This document shows, one piece after another, positions 27,214 to 37,448 of a stretch of DNA of 64,000 bases. The position numbers were made by a program, and so were the translations under genes. The notes below the pieces were generated by a model, which worked only from the letters and a program-made list of their open reading frames with translations, searched no databases and was not told the DNA's origin. How positions within the stretch are numbered: the first letter of the stretch is position 1; every line of letters starts with the position of its first letter. Source of the DNA: Paraglaciecola marina (GTDB taxonomy: Bacteria > Pseudomonadota > Gammaproteobacteria > Enterobacterales > Alteromonadaceae); the NCBI RefSeq assembly GCF_004360155.1, contig NZ_ML178720.1, positions 339,078 to 403,077 of the forward strand, given 5' to 3'.

Positions 27214-29040
27214 TTAGTGTTCTAAAAGCGTAATAAAGTCATATTTTGGCATTGGGCGATGAAAATAATAACCTTGATAAGCTGTAATGTTTTTAGTTGC
27301 CAAATATGCAAACTCATCACTGTTTTCAACACCTTCAACAATACATTCCAAAGAAAAGTGTTCGCAAATATCTATGATTGAATCGACGATAACGTGATTT
27401 TTACTGGTTTGGTCAATATCTGTTATAAAGCTTCTATCTATCTTGATAGTTTGCAATGGCAATTGATGTAAATAAGATAAGGAAGAGTAGCCACTACCAA
27501 AGTCATCAAGCATAGTCACCACGCCTTTATCTTTTAAGTACTTCATTTTTTGAATAGTTAAATCGATATTATCGATAACTACTCCCTCAGTAACTTCTAC
27601 TCTAACTTGACGACTATTTATACAATATCTATTAAGTGCACTCAGTAAACTATCGACAAAATTATGATGAATAAACTGGCGAGGGCTAACATTAACGCTA
27701 ATATATTTGAGTGCGTCATTTGACCCTACAGAACTCAAAATTTGACAAACTTGCTCCAAAACCCAACTCCCAATATCTAGAATTAAACCAGACTCTTCTG
27801 CAATTGGGATAAACTCGTCTGGACCTACTCGTCCTAAGCTTTGATTAGACCATCGTAATAAGGCTTCAGCTCCAAGTACTTTTCCATCGACTGCCACTAA
27901 TGGCTGATAGTAGACTTCAAATTCATCATTTTGAATCGCAGTTTTTAAGTACTTTTCTATTTGCGTTTTTCTCTCTGAAGAAGACTGGAGCTGCTTATTG
28001 TAAAAGCTATAACCATTGCGATTGGCTTGCTTTACTGCATTCATCGCTTTTTCAGCGTTTTGTACGATTACGTCTACTTGTTGGCGAGCGCTTAGTACAC
28101 TATCCGCTTCTACTGGAAACATGTTGATCCCTGTAGACGCTGAAATACTGAATATGTTGCCATCTATGTTAATAGGAGATGCTATCAGAGCCGCTAGTTT
28201 CTTAGCTATTTTCTTAGCCTTTTCTATTGCAATTGAATAGTCAACAGAAAGCTCAACAACTAATAAAACAAATTCATCCCCTCCTATTCTTGCTAACGTA
28301 TCTCCTGGCCGCATGCACTCTTGTAGTCGCTTACCAACAACTTTTATTACATCGTCACCCACTGCATGACCTAAGGTATTGTTAATAACCTTAAAGCGAT
28401 CTAAATCTAATATAAAAATTGCGCCGATGTTTTTGGTCGTAAAACTTGAAGATAATGTTTTTAGTAAGTCTAGATTAAACTTTTTTCGATTAGCCAAATT
28501 AGTGAGAGGGTCTAACATTGACTGCTCTATTAATAACTCTTCTGCGAATTTGCGCGCTTCGATTTCTTTAATTAAATTCTGATGTTCTTGGCAGGCTTTA
28601 CAGCTTGCGGAAAGCTTAATTAATAATGGCTCTAAAGCTGCAAGTATCACCTCATCAATTTCTGTGGCGTACCTTTCTAAAATAAGCACGCCAAATTGTG
28701 GAACCTTTAAAAAATAATAATGACATGATTGTTTTGAAATGCATGAATAAGCCACCTCCCCTTGATAGTAGAAGCTCTTTGCGTCTTCTACTAACTTTCG
28801 TTTATAGTCAGAACTTAGCTGTGGGTAACAATATAAATTCCCATCAGAGTGAGTTTTGGGTGTTTCTGTCAACTCACACTGGTTAAAGTCCATTAGCACA
28901 ACCGAGCTCAAACTTAATCGCTGTAAGGCGCGCTGCATGAATGTATTCAGCATCTTTTCTAGTTTCAAATCTAAGCCGATATTCATAACCAGCTCATGTT
29001 GAATAGAAATAATTTGTAATGCTCGGTCTGTAGAGTACAT
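27214..29040 (-). CDS. GGDEF-EAL c-di-GMP protein with N-terminal GAF-like sensor
   Basis: Residues about 1-165 form a GAF-like region unusually rich in cysteine, including a CISKQSC pair and a CKAC pair. A GGDEF domain follows (RIGGDEF, with RPGD as an intact I-site), then an EAL domain with EALLRW, VNVSPRQF, EVTEG, DDFGSGYSS, KIDRSF and a VQGY-like YQGYYF. All residues I know to be needed for phosphodiesterase activity are present, as is the cyclase motif, so either or both activities are possible. It lies 38 bases downstream of the FIST gene on the same strand, suggesting one transcript and a shared signal. Confidence 0.9.
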   Translation of the reverse strand: MYSTDRALQIISIQHELVMNIGLDLKLEKMLNTFMQRALQRLSLSSVVLMDFNQCELTETPKTHSDGNLYCYPQLSSDYKRKLVEDAKSFYYQGEVAYSCISKQSCHYYFLKVPQFGVLILERYATEIDEVILAALEPLLIKLSASCKACQEHQNLIKEIEARKFAEELLIEQSMLDPLTNLANRKKFNLDLLKTLSSSFTTKNIGAIFILDLDRFKVINNTLGHAVGDDVIKVVGKRLQECMRPGDTLARIGGDEFVLLVVELSVDYSIAIEKAKKIAKKLAALIASPINIDGNIFSISASTGINMFPVEADSVLSARQQVDVIVQNAEKAMNAVKQANRNGYSFYNKQLQSSSERKTQIEKYLKTAIQNDEFEVYYQPLVAVDGKVLGAEALLRWSNQSLGRVGPDEFIPIAEESGLILDIGSWVLEQVCQILSSVGSNDALKYISVNVSPRQFIHHNFVDSLLSALNRYCINSRQVRVEVTEGVVIDNIDLTIQKMKYLKDKGVVTMLDDFGSGYSSLSYLHQLPLQTIKIDRSFITDIDQTSKNHVIVDSIIDICEHFSLECIVEGVENSDEFAYLATKNITAYQGYYFHRPMPKYDFITLLEH

Positions 29041-29078
29041 AAATATAATTTTAATTCTTTTGTCTAAATAGTCTTTAC

Positions 29079-30191
29079 TTAGTGCTTAGCTACAGCAGCC
29101 ACTGCCGTTTTATTATGAAAATGAATAGCACCAGATGTACTCGATGCTATTTCTCCTAAGACTAAAACCCCTAACATAGCTGAGTTATTGAAAGCAGATG
29201 TAATACCCTTTAATTCATCCTTAAATTCGTTTTCAAGAAACAAATGCCTGCTAACACAATCAAATAGCAACCCTTGTTCCATAACAGTAGCTTGTGTTAC
29301 TTCCTCCACTGCATTTACCGCAGCAGCAACCAGCTTTTTGTTGTCACCTTTTAATATATATAGCAAAGTGTTTTCAGGAACTTTCCCTACACAAACTAAA
29401 CTATTTGCTTCAACACTAATAGGATCACGCACTAACACATCATCATCTAAACGCTCTATCCCAAAAGGATAGGTTTTAGCGACTTCAAAAAATTCATTCG
29501 CAGTGACGCTCTTATTTTCAAATTTATAGATGACGTTTTCATATACCTCGAATGCCGGTCGAAAATTCAGTTGAATAATTTTGTTATCATCAACTTCATT
29601 CGCCAAAAAGGGCCCATCCAATACCTCCCAACCATGGCCAATTGCTAGCTCGAATGAGATTGGCATGAAAATAACTACCATAGCATCCATTAGTAGCCCT
29701 TGATTGGTGAATAAACAAGGCTTGCGTTCGAAACTTAATGACCCAGCGCCGCCGCCAAAAACGTTTAATTTATTTCCAAAGTGCTCGAAAATAGCATTCA
29801 AAGCAAAGTCTATATTCCTAGATATTCCGTCAATTAATATCATGGCAGATTCGAAATGAAAGGAGTCACTCAACATATCAACATCACTTGAATCAGCATT
29901 TTCTAAATCAGGAAGTACCATTACCTTTACATCAGAAAATATAGGTACAACTAGCATGCCTTCGTCTACCACTTCATCTTTTATAATGATAGCCGGAAAT
30001 ACCCCACCAAAAACGGGAACCTGCAAAGAGGTTAAAATGGGGTCAAAAAAAGTTTGATTTTTTAAGCTTTCATCACAGCAAAATATCAATAACGCTTGGG
30101 GGCTACTAGATAAAGCGGCATTAATTAATGATTGTAGTGATTCGCCTGTGACTATTACTGAATATTGATATTGTCCAAATAAAAGACCCAT
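29079..30191 (-). CDS. FIST-domain sensory protein
   Basis: The 370-residue cytosolic product fits the FIST N and FIST C domain pair: an N-terminal half with ALLIFCCDESLKN and VPVFGGVFPA, and a C-terminal half with LLFDCVSRHLFLENEF and closing LGVLVLGEIAS. FIST domains are proposed to bind small ligands, perhaps amino acids, and usually sit next to signalling output domains. Here the protein has no output domain of its own. The next gene (38 bases) is a GGDEF-EAL protein, so the two probably work together. The 119-base gap to the upstream cyclase gene could hold a promoter. Confidence 0.82.
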   Translation of the reverse strand: MGLLFGQYQYSVIVTGESLQSLINAALSSSPQALLIFCCDESLKNQTFFDPILTSLQVPVFGGVFPAIIIKDEVVDEGMLVVPIFSDVKVMVLPDLENADSSDVDMLSDSFHFESAMILIDGISRNIDFALNAIFEHFGNKLNVFGGGAGSLSFERKPCLFTNQGLLMDAMVVIFMPISFELAIGHGWEVLDGPFLANEVDDNKIIQLNFRPAFEVYENVIYKFENKSVTANEFFEVAKTYPFGIERLDDDVLVRDPISVEANSLVCVGKVPENTLLYILKGDNKKLVAAAVNAVEEVTQATVMEQGLLFDCVSRHLFLENEFKDELKGITSAFNNSAMLGVLVLGEIASSTSGAIHFHNKTAVAAVAKH

Positions 30192-30310
30192 GTATTTTCC
30201 ATTTTATTAAACAAGACAGCGGCCAAAAGACAAACAGATGAAATTTATATCCTAAATAAGAAGGGTAAGATACTAAACTTAGTACAAAAAATGAAAAAAT
30301 ACATGGTTCG

Positions 30311-32188
30311 TTAATTTTGAATACAATTCCGCCCCAAATTTTTTCCTTTATAGAGCGCGTTGTCAGCCCTTTTAAACAAGGCTTCGAATGTATCTTCAGG
30401 TTCAAGCTCAGCTACCCCACCGGTGATAGTAACGGGTACATTTACACCCCCTTGGTTTATTTGCATGTTTTCAATTGCTAACCTTAACTTTTCAGCTATG
30501 GCCATGGCTCCCGCTAAGTCAGTACTTGGTAAATACACTAAAAACTCCTCGCCCCCCCATCTAGCTAACTTATCTTGCTTTCTAATTTTCCCTTTAAGTA
30601 TTTTCGCCCCATTAATCAATACAGTGTCACCTAGATCATGGCCATAGGTATCATTAATGTATTTAAAATTATCAAAGTCATACAAGACTATACAAAAAGG
30701 TTCAAAATCTTGCTTCGAATTATCAAAGGTTCGTTGTAAATAAGGATGTAAACCGTGCCTATTTAACAGACCAGTTAACTTATCTGAGCGAGCTAATTTA
30801 TCTAACTCAAAATTAGCTTTTTCTAGTTGTTTAGTACGTAACTCAACTTTATTTTCTAACTCCGCACCCAGAAGCTGTAATTCGCTGTTACTTTGCTGGA
30901 GCTGCATAGACAAAGCTTCATTATTGCTAATAACGTTATTAAAACGCTGATTTATTACATAACTTTGGCAAATAATAAATCCAACTATCCCCAGGTTAAA
31001 AAATGGCCCAGTATCTAGAATACTATTTGCGTACAAGATGTCATTAATAGCAAAGAGACTAAGAACAACGGCACTAAATGCCATCATTTTAGCAGTCGGT
31101 TGCTTGGTTATATTAGCAACCAACATGTTTATGAGTGTGTACAGCATCACAATAAAAGAAAATAACTGGTAGCTCATTAATGAGTAGCCGATTAATTCTA
31201 CTGGACTAAACAATATAAATAGCGAATAGCTGATTCCAATAACATAGAAAAATCTAGATATATTAATATTAAACACCCTAGGAAAACATAAGTGCATAAA
31301 ATACAACACATTGAGTACGCCAAGATAAAACGTTAGATAATTTAGTTTCAAGGCTGCGGAATAACCAATGGAAAAGTACTCTAAAACAAAGTACATATGC
31401 TCAGCTGTGAACTCTCTTAATAAAAAGATTAAGCATAAACAAGCAAACGCTAATGGAATCTTTTCATCTGGTCTAAAATAATACTGAATCAGGTAAAACG
31501 CCGTAGTTACCACCAGCGCACCAATTATAAACATGCTTAATGCCACCAAATCTCGCTGTACTGAGTAAATACTGTCAGTATTGCCAAGCACTATTGGTGA
31601 CCATAATCCCCCCCATGCAGAGTGAAAATTAGAGACTTGAATTGTTAATGAAAAACTCTCAGTGTGTTTAGGGATGATAACTATTGTTGGTTTAAACTCT
31701 GCTATGCCCTTTTCCACACTTGTTGCGACTACCCCTGCACTGGCAACTAACTTTTCATCTAAAAATAATTTATAGGCAGTTTCCACTTTAGGAATTTGCA
31801 GAGCTAAGTTTAAATCAGAGTCTAATAGATGAACCCTTAGATGATAAGTTCCATATCCAAGCACAGGGCCTTCAGTAGAGTTGTTTAACGACCAACCATC
31901 AGTGCCTTGAATTATAGTAGCGTCATTAATTTGATTTTGAATATTTTGAGGCTCAACTAACTGACCCTCAAAAAAAGCCCACTCACCAGCCAAGGAAGTT
32001 ATTTTGTTGTCTTTGAAGTAATTTTCTTGAAAAGTAAGCTCACCATCTTTGGCCAAAAGATGACTAGGTTTAAGTGCTATACCAAAGTGAAAAATTAAAG
32101 CGGAAAAAAGAACGGTAGTCATCAAAAATAAAATAATTGATAACACTTTGGATGGTAGTGTTTTTAATTCTAACCTCTGATCAATCAT
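30311..32188 (-). CDS. Second 7TMR-DISM diguanylate cyclase
   Basis: The order is an N-terminal anchor, a periplasmic jelly-roll-like domain (about residues 45-205, with AGEWAFFEGQL and GTYHLRV), seven membrane helices (about 215-420), a coiled coil, and a C-terminal GGDEF domain. That domain has RWGGEEF, an RxxD site (RKQD) at the right spacing, and DNFKYINDTYGHDLGD. It should be a feedback-inhibited c-di-GMP synthase. It stands upstream of the FIST and GGDEF-EAL genes on the same strand, making a three-gene c-di-GMP block. It lies 86 bases beyond the ppx stop codon. Confidence 0.88.
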   Translation of the reverse strand: MIDQRLELKTLPSKVLSIILFLMTTVLFSALIFHFGIALKPSHLLAKDGELTFQENYFKDNKITSLAGEWAFFEGQLVEPQNIQNQINDATIIQGTDGWSLNNSTEGPVLGYGTYHLRVHLLDSDLNLALQIPKVETAYKLFLDEKLVASAGVVATSVEKGIAEFKPTIVIIPKHTESFSLTIQVSNFHSAWGGLWSPIVLGNTDSIYSVQRDLVALSMFIIGALVVTTAFYLIQYYFRPDEKIPLAFACLCLIFLLREFTAEHMYFVLEYFSIGYSAALKLNYLTFYLGVLNVLYFMHLCFPRVFNINISRFFYVIGISYSLFILFSPVELIGYSLMSYQLFSFIVMLYTLINMLVANITKQPTAKMMAFSAVVLSLFAINDILYANSILDTGPFFNLGIVGFIICQSYVINQRFNNVISNNEALSMQLQQSNSELQLLGAELENKVELRTKQLEKANFELDKLARSDKLTGLLNRHGLHPYLQRTFDNSKQDFEPFCIVLYDFDNFKYINDTYGHDLGDTVLINGAKILKGKIRKQDKLARWGGEEFLVYLPSTDLAGAMAIAEKLRLAIENMQINQGGVNVPVTITGGVAELEPEDTFEALFKRADNALYKGKNLGRNCIQN

Positions 32189-32274
32189 AAACGCTATAAA
32201 TCCCTATGTAGCGGAGCAAATAATGTCTAACGTATTAAATTACTCAAAGAAAGTTAAGCCTTTTATATATACGA

Positions 32275-33792
32275 TCAACGACATTCTAATACCCAACCCA
32301 CTTTATGTTGTTGCCACTTTTCATTAGCTAATTCTGCGTCAATCAGAGGATGAGATTTCAACCACCCAACAGGAAAGGTTAATACCCATTTTTCACCTGA
32401 AACTTGCAGTTCATATTTAGCAAGAATTTTATCTTTTCTGCGAATAGATAATATACAAGCCAATCGTAAAACGCGAAGTAAAATCAATAGTGCATGGCGT
32501 ACATCAGGGTGATAGGCATCAAACAAACTCAGGTTAATATCTTGCCTATGGCTTTGCACTAAGGTTTTGATACCCGATTGCTGTTGTTTTGTATAGCCAA
32601 CCATAGGTAGGTGGCTGAGTATGTATGCTCCATGCAAATGATGTTGTTTGTACTCTATGTGTAAACCAGTTTCATGTAACATCGCCGCTGCAATCAAAAT
32701 TGCCTCGGAGTCTAGGTTCCCAAAATCTACTTGGCGTTGCACTTGCCTAAACAGATTTAGAGATAAACTTTTTACTCTATTTGCGTGGCTGGATTCAATA
32801 TGAAAACGTGCAATATTTTGCTGTAGCGTTTGTAATCTTCGATCATTCTGCTGCATGTTATCGAGCATGCCATAAATAAGGCCTTCTCGAAGTGCTCCAC
32901 CAGAAATTTGCATCTCTTGTATATTTAATTCTTCAAACAAGGCAATCAAAATTGCCAAACCACTAGGGAAAATAACCCTTCTAGATTCGGTTAAACCCTC
33001 TATATTCAGTAAATCAATAGAAATACAATCAATACACTGCTGTTGTAAGTTGTAAAGGTAGTCTAACCGAATTGAATCGCTGATCCCTTGAGAAACTAAA
33101 ATTTCAGTAATCGCTTGTGGTGTTCCCGATGCGCCCAAACATTGCAACCACTCAAAATGGATAAAATCATTAATAACTGGTTTTAATTCTAGTTTAGCGG
33201 CAGAGATGGCTTGTTCAAAATTTGCAGTAGTCATTTCACCATCACAAAAATAACGTTCTTTATAGGTGACACAGCCCATATTGAGGCTTTCTAGGTGGAT
33301 GGGAGTCATATCATTACCGACTATAATTTCTGTACTCGCCCCTCCAATATCGATAACCAGTGTATTTCCTTGATTAGCCGAAGTGTAGGCCACACCTAAA
33401 TAAATCTGCCGTGCTTCTTCTTTACCATCAATTACATCTAACCTGTGATGCAGAATTTGTTGTGCTTTCTTTATAAATACATTGGCATTCGTTGCTAACC
33501 TTAAGGTTGCTGTACCAACAATTTTTATATTGGCGAGAGGAATATCTTGCAAGCGCTCTGCAAACATTTCTAAGCACTTCCAACCTCGCTCTAAACTATC
33601 TTGGTCAAGCTGCATGTTGTCATCTAAACCTGCAGCCAATCGTACTTTTTGTTTTACTTTACCGATGATTTGTACACTTCCAGCCGATACTCGCACAATC
33701 ACCATATGAAAACTATTTGAGCCTAAATCTACGGCTGCATACAACTGTTCAGGTTGGGTAAAGGGAGCTGTGACTTCAGTGTTATTAATCAT
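32275..33792 (-). CDS. ppx: Exopolyphosphatase / guanosine pentaphosphatase family
   Basis: The product belongs to the Ppx/GppA family: the actin-like ATPase-fold opening [12 protein letters not shown] near residue 21, then [10 protein letters not shown] near residue 147, and a C-terminal HD-like helical region with [13 protein letters not shown] near residue 370. Ppx releases phosphate from polyphosphate chains; GppA converts pppGpp to ppGpp. At 505 residues and beside rhlB, it could be either (E. coli has gppA next to rhlB), so the symbol is tentative. Its start overlaps the rhlB stop by four bases, so the two are coupled. Confidence 0.85.
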   Translation of the reverse strand: MINNTEVTAPFTQPEQLYAAVDLGSNSFHMVIVRVSAGSVQIIGKVKQKVRLAAGLDDNMQLDQDSLERGWKCLEMFAERLQDIPLANIKIVGTATLRLATNANVFIKKAQQILHHRLDVIDGKEEARQIYLGVAYTSANQGNTLVIDIGGASTEIIVGNDMTPIHLESLNMGCVTYKERYFCDGEMTTANFEQAISAAKLELKPVINDFIHFEWLQCLGASGTPQAITEILVSQGISDSIRLDYLYNLQQQCIDCISIDLLNIEGLTESRRVIFPSGLAILIALFEELNIQEMQISGGALREGLIYGMLDNMQQNDRRLQTLQQNIARFHIESSHANRVKSLSLNLFRQVQRQVDFGNLDSEAILIAAAMLHETGLHIEYKQHHLHGAYILSHLPMVGYTKQQQSGIKTLVQSHRQDINLSLFDAYHPDVRHALLILLRVLRLACILSIRRKDKILAKYELQVSGEKWVLTFPVGWLKSHPLIDAELANEKWQQHKVGWVLECR

Positions 33793-35051
33793 CTAGGCTG
33801 CTTATGTCTAGGCCCTGAATGCCTTTTTTGAGGTGTACGTCCATTTTGCATACGCTTTTTAAAGCGCGGTTTTGGCGGAGCAACATCTCTCATCAAGTCA
33901 TTGGGGTTGTATTCAGTGACTGGAATTGAATGTTGCACATATTCTTCAATAGCCGGAAGGTTAAGAGAATACTTTTCACAGGCGAAACTAATTGAAATAC
34001 CACTTTGCCCAGCTCGGCCAGTACGACCAATACGATGCACATAATCTTCAGCATCATCTGGTAAATCATAATTAAATACATGGCTGACAGATGAAATATG
34101 CAATCCCCTAGCTGCAACATCTGTTGCTACTAAAATATCTATGTTACCTGATGTAAAGTTTTCCAAAATCTTAAGGCGTTTATTTTGAGGAACATCACCA
34201 CTCAACAATCCAACCCTATGGTTATCAGCTTGCAACCAATCAGACACCCTTTCACAACTATGCTTAGTATTTGCAAAAACAATGGCTTTTTCTGGCCACT
34301 CTTCTTCCATCAAAGTTAATAATAAATAAGGTTTATCTTCATCTGAAGGATAAAACAATTCTTCTTTGACGCGCTCGGCGGTTTTTCTTTCTGGCTCTAT
34401 CTGAACATGGGTAGGATTATCCATGTGTTCGTAAGCTAATTCTTGTACTCGATATGATAAAGTCGCTGAAAACAACATACTTAAACGCTTGGTTGGCTTT
34501 GGCATTCTGTTAAATAAATAACGAATGTCTTTGATAAAGCCCAAATCAAACATTCTGTCGGCTTCATCCAAAACAGCAACTTGAATCCCTTCTAAAGAAA
34601 AAATGTTCTGCTTATAGTAATCAATAATACGGCCGGTAGTACCGATAATAATATCTACACCTTCTTGAAGCTTTTCCCGTTGACTTTGGTAACCTTCACC
34701 CCCATAAATGAGACCAAGGCTTAAACCTGTGTGTTTGCTAAGCAATTCTGCATCATTAAAGATTTGCACCGCCAACTCTCGAGTAGGAGCCATAATAATA
34801 GCCCTAGGTTGACCTTTTGAGTCTTGTGGGTTGGACAACAAATAATGGAAGGTAGCAACCAAGAACGCAATGGTTTTACCTGTTCCAGTTTGTGCCTGAC
34901 CCGCTATATCGTTGCCTTCAAGCAATGGGGGTAAACTCAGCGCTTGAATTGGGGTACAGTGGTTAAAGTTAGCAGCAGAAAGCGCTTTTATAACCTGCGG
35001 ATTAATCGGCAAGTCTGAAAAATGTGTTTCGGTTAAATGTGTTGTTTGCAT
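33789..35051 (-). CDS. rhlB: ATP-dependent RNA helicase RhlB
   Basis: This DEAD-box helicase of the RNA degradosome unwinds RNA for RNase E/PNPase. The visible motifs are: Q-motif region ([11 protein letters not shown]), [36 protein letters not shown] and [11 protein letters not shown] basic tail at the C-terminus ([11 protein letters not shown] onward) is typical. At 420 residues it matches E. coli RhlB (421). It is divergent from trxA with 104 bases between, the same arrangement as the E. coli rhlB-trxA-rho region. Confidence 0.95.
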   Translation of the reverse strand: MQTTHLTETHFSDLPINPQVIKALSAANFNHCTPIQALSLPPLLEGNDIAGQAQTGTGKTIAFLVATFHYLLSNPQDSKGQPRAIIMAPTRELAVQIFNDAELLSKHTGLSLGLIYGGEGYQSQREKLQEGVDIIIGTTGRIIDYYKQNIFSLEGIQVAVLDEADRMFDLGFIKDIRYLFNRMPKPTKRLSMLFSATLSYRVQELAYEHMDNPTHVQIEPERKTAERVKEELFYPSDEDKPYLLLTLMEEEWPEKAIVFANTKHSCERVSDWLQADNHRVGLLSGDVPQNKRLKILENFTSGNIDILVATDVAARGLHISSVSHVFNYDLPDDAEDYVHRIGRTGRAGQSGISISFACEKYSLNLPAIEEYVQHSIPVTEYNPNDLMRDVAPPKPRFKKRMQNGRTPQKRHSGPRHKQPR

Positions 35052-35155
35052 AGCTTATAGCTTATCATTGCTTGCATTAAAAACCAGTTTCTATATAACA
35101 ATCATAACCGCGCTGGTTTATTATTCAGCGACAGAAAAAAATTACGGAGAAAAAA

Positions 35156-35482
35156 ATGAGCGACAAAATTATCCAGTTATCTGACGATAGTTTCGAGGCC
35201 GATGTTATCAATGCTGCGGGTCCTGTATTAGTTGATTTTTGGGCAGAATGGTGTGGCCCATGTAAAATGATTGCGCCAATTCTGCATGAAGTTGCTGACG
35301 AATTTGACGGCAAAGTAACAGTTGGCAAGCTGAATGTCGATGAAAATAACGAAACACCGCCTAAGTATGGCATCAGAGGCATTCCAACTTTGTTACTTTT
35401 TAAAGGTGGAAGTGTTGCCGCAACTAAAGTTGGCGCTTTGTCAAAAACTCAACTTTTAGAGTTCTTAAACGACAACATTTAA
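35156..35482 (+). CDS. trxA: Thioredoxin 1
   Basis: This small cytosolic disulfide reductase has the active site WCGPC at residues 32-36 and the cis-Pro turn GIPTLLLF near residue 74. At 108 residues it matches the family. An ACGGAG ribosome site precedes the ATG. It is followed by an intrinsic terminator and then rho, the usual order. Confidence 0.97.
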   Translation: MSDKIIQLSDDSFEADVINAAGPVLVDFWAEWCGPCKMIAPILHEVADEFDGKVTVGKLNVDENNETPPKYGIRGIPTLLLFKGGSVAATKVGALSKTQLLEFLNDNI

Positions 35483-35510
35483 GTACTTTTAACAAAATAA
35501 AGTAGAATTA

Positions 35511-35538
35511 AAAAGCTCAATAATTATTGAGCTTTTTT
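35511..35538 (+). terminator. Intrinsic terminator after trxA
   Basis: A 10-bp stem (35511-35520 with 35527-35536) with a 6-base loop and a T6 run (35533-35538). The A-rich 5' side could also serve the minus strand, but no gene needs it there. Confidence 0.85.
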
Positions 35539-35729
35539 GTTGCTGATATCTAGCCATATATATAATGCTGTATCAGAGCAGAGTAAATATGCGACAAAAA
35601 CCCACTTAAAGCGGTATTAATCATACAATTTGCTAGACTAAGTGTAATTTTGGTGCTAACTTTTAGCATGTTCACAGCTGAACAGACCAATACTTCGCTC
35701 AAATCAGAGATGTAAAAAAGTAAAAACCT

Positions 35730-35764
35730 TTGACTCACTCAACACAATTAGCTTGAATCAAGCT
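35730..35764 (+). promoter_or_regulatory. Candidate rho promoter overlapped by a palindrome
   Basis: TTGACT (35730-35735) is followed after 17 bases by TTGAAT (35753-35758). The -10 lies inside AGCTTG-AAT-CAAGCT (35750-35764), a perfect inverted repeat with a 3-base centre. That placement would let a dimeric repressor block the promoter. Confidence 0.4.
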
Positions 35765-35786
35765 GTTATCATAAAGACCCACCAAT

Positions 35787-37052
35787 ATGAATTTAACTGA
35801 ACTTAAGAATAAACCGATCAGTGAACTTGTAAAACTAGCAGAAGAAATGAAGCTAGAAAACATGGCTCGTGCTCGTAAACAAGACATTATCTTTTCGATA
35901 CTAAAATCTCACGCCAAAAGCGGAGAAGATATTTTTGGTAACGGAGTACTAGAGATACTTCAAGACGGCTTCGGATTCTTACGTTCAAATGACTCTTCAT
36001 ATTTGGCAGGACCTGATGATATATATGTGTCGCCCAGTCAAATAAGACGATTTAACTTACGCACCGGTGATACCATTTCAGGTAAAATCCGACCGCCTAA
36101 AGACAGTGAACGTTATTTTGCTTTATTAAAAATTAACGAAGTTAATTTTGACCGCCCTGAAAGCTCCCGTAGCAAGATATTGTTTGAAAACCTTACTCCT
36201 TTACATGCCAATGAACGTTTAACAATGGAGCGTGGTAACGGTAGTAGTGAAGATATTACTGCCAGGGTATTAGACTTAGCATCACCTATAGGCCGCGGGC
36301 AACGTGGTTTGATAGTAGCCCCCCCAAAAGCAGGTAAAACATTACTACTGCAAAACATCGCACAATCTATTGCAGCCAACCACCCAGAATGTTTATTGAT
36401 GGTATTGCTAATAGATGAGCGACCAGAAGAAGTAACTGAAATGCAACGTTTGGTAAGGGGGGAAGTAGTAGCTTCTACCTTTGATGAACCAGCAAGTCGT
36501 CACGTTCAAGTTGCCGAAATGGTAATCGAAAAAGCTAAGCGTTTAGTTGAGCACAAGAAAGATGTAGTGATTTTATTAGATTCAATCACGCGTTTAGCCA
36601 GAGCTTATAACACGGTAATCCCTTCTTCAGGTAAAGTACTAACTGGTGGTGTAGATGCAAATGCATTACATAAACCGAAGCGTTTTTTTGGTGCCGCCCG
36701 TAACATCGAAGAAGGCGGTAGTTTAACCATTATCGCAACAGCTTTGATTGATACTGGTTCAAAAATGGACGAAGTTATCTACGAAGAATTTAAAGGTACA
36801 GGTAATATGGAATTACATCTGAACCGTAAAATTGCAGAAAAGCGTGTATTCCCTGCTATTGATTACAACCGTTCAGGTACTCGTCGTGAAGAGTTATTGA
36901 CCACTCAAGACGAATTACAAAAAATGTGGATATTGCGTAAAATCGTACACGAAATGTCGGAAATTGATGCGATGGAGTTTTTGATTGGTAAGTTATCCAT
37001 GACCAAAACCAACGATGAGTTCTTTACTGCTATGCGCAGACAAAAAAGCTAA
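35787..37052 (+). CDS. rho: Transcription termination factor Rho
   Basis: This hexameric RNA-dependent ATPase releases stalled transcripts. The N-terminal Rho-N helices ([15 protein letters not shown]) are followed by the cold-shock RNA-binding fold (DGFGFLRS near residue 62), Walker A (APPKAGKT, near residue 180), Walker B ([15 protein letters not shown]), the Q-loop and the R-loop. At 421 residues it is close to E. coli Rho (419). It ends before a strong terminator. Confidence 0.98.
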   Translation: MNLTELKNKPISELVKLAEEMKLENMARARKQDIIFSILKSHAKSGEDIFGNGVLEILQDGFGFLRSNDSSYLAGPDDIYVSPSQIRRFNLRTGDTISGKIRPPKDSERYFALLKINEVNFDRPESSRSKILFENLTPLHANERLTMERGNGSSEDITARVLDLASPIGRGQRGLIVAPPKAGKTLLLQNIAQSIAANHPECLLMVLLIDERPEEVTEMQRLVRGEVVASTFDEPASRHVQVAEMVIEKAKRLVEHKKDVVILLDSITRLARAYNTVIPSSGKVLTGGVDANALHKPKRFFGAARNIEEGGSLTIIATALIDTGSKMDEVIYEEFKGTGNMELHLNRKIAEKRVFPAIDYNRSGTRREELLTTQDELQKMWILRKIVHEMSEIDAMEFLIGKLSMTKTNDEFFTAMRRQKS

Positions 37053-37076
37053 TCGATATTCAAAATTATTAATGAC

Positions 37077-37112
37077 AAAAATCCGCACAGGTAACTGTTC
37101 GCGGATTTTTTT
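37077..37112 (+). terminator. Intrinsic terminator after rho
   Basis: Outer stem AAAAATCCGC (37077-37086) pairs with GCGGATTTTT (37101-37110), with an inner ACAG/CTGT stem. The 3' arm runs into a T8 tract. Confidence 0.85.
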
Positions 37113-37199
37113 TATGTTTACCTAATAAAATTTAGCCAATGTAATTCATGAATAGCATCAATTGTTCGCATACAAAGACCCTTATCATGGGAAATATAC

Positions 37200-37307
37200 A
37201 TGACTAACTACCACAAGGTTTTGAAATTTCCGGAGGTTAAAGTATTAACCGGGTTAACCATGGATTATATGCAGCAAAAATTGTTAAAAGAGCGGCGTAA
37301 TCTATAG
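37200..37307 (+). CDS. Possible AlpA-like mini-protein or remnant
   Basis: A 35-codon frame from the ATG at 37200 to TAG at 37307 reads KFPEVKVLTGLT followed by ERRNL. This recalls the opening of AlpA-type helix-turn-helix regulators of phages and integrative elements (L-PEV---TGLS, then a recognition helix ending in --G-FP). The N-terminal part of the domain is present; the C-terminal part is missing or replaced. A GGGAAA stretch lies 6 bases upstream. It could be a live mini-regulator, a prophage remnant, or chance. No other phage gene is near. Confidence 0.3.
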   Translation: MTNYHKVLKFPEVKVLTGLTMDYMQQKLLKERRNL

Positions 37308-37336
37308 ATCACTAAGGTTTATAACGGTTTAGTGAT
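37308..37336. other. Inverted repeat upstream of purE
   Basis: ATCACTAA (37308-37315) pairs with TTAGTGAT (37329-37336) around a 13-base loop. It lies directly after the AlpA-like frame and about 110 bases before purE. No T-run follows, so it may be an operator or leader hairpin. Confidence 0.35.
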
Positions 37337-37448
37337 ACGCTACAATATGCCTCCAAAAATTTGAGCATTAGCAGAGATTTCTAACTATTTGTATACTCAT
37401 AAGTTTGAAGTCATATCTACAACACACCAAAAGTAAAGTGAGATAAAT

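Larger units (their letters stand above)
35483..35786 (+). other. 304-base trxA-rho intergenic region
   Basis: It contains the trxA terminator at its 5' end and a candidate rho promoter with a palindrome near its 3' end. The middle (about 35540-35725) shows no convincing gene. In E. coli the rho leader mediates Rho autoregulation; if the promoter proposed here is right, the leader would be only about 20-25 bases, so that control would need a promoter further upstream. Confidence 0.5.
37053..37448. other. 396-base rho-purE intergenic region
   Basis: It holds the rho terminator (37077-37112), a possible 35-codon AlpA-like reading frame (37200-37307), an inverted repeat (37308-37336) and the purE leader. 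No PurR operator of the usual kind (ACGCAAACGTTTGCGT-like) is recognisable. Confidence 0.5.
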
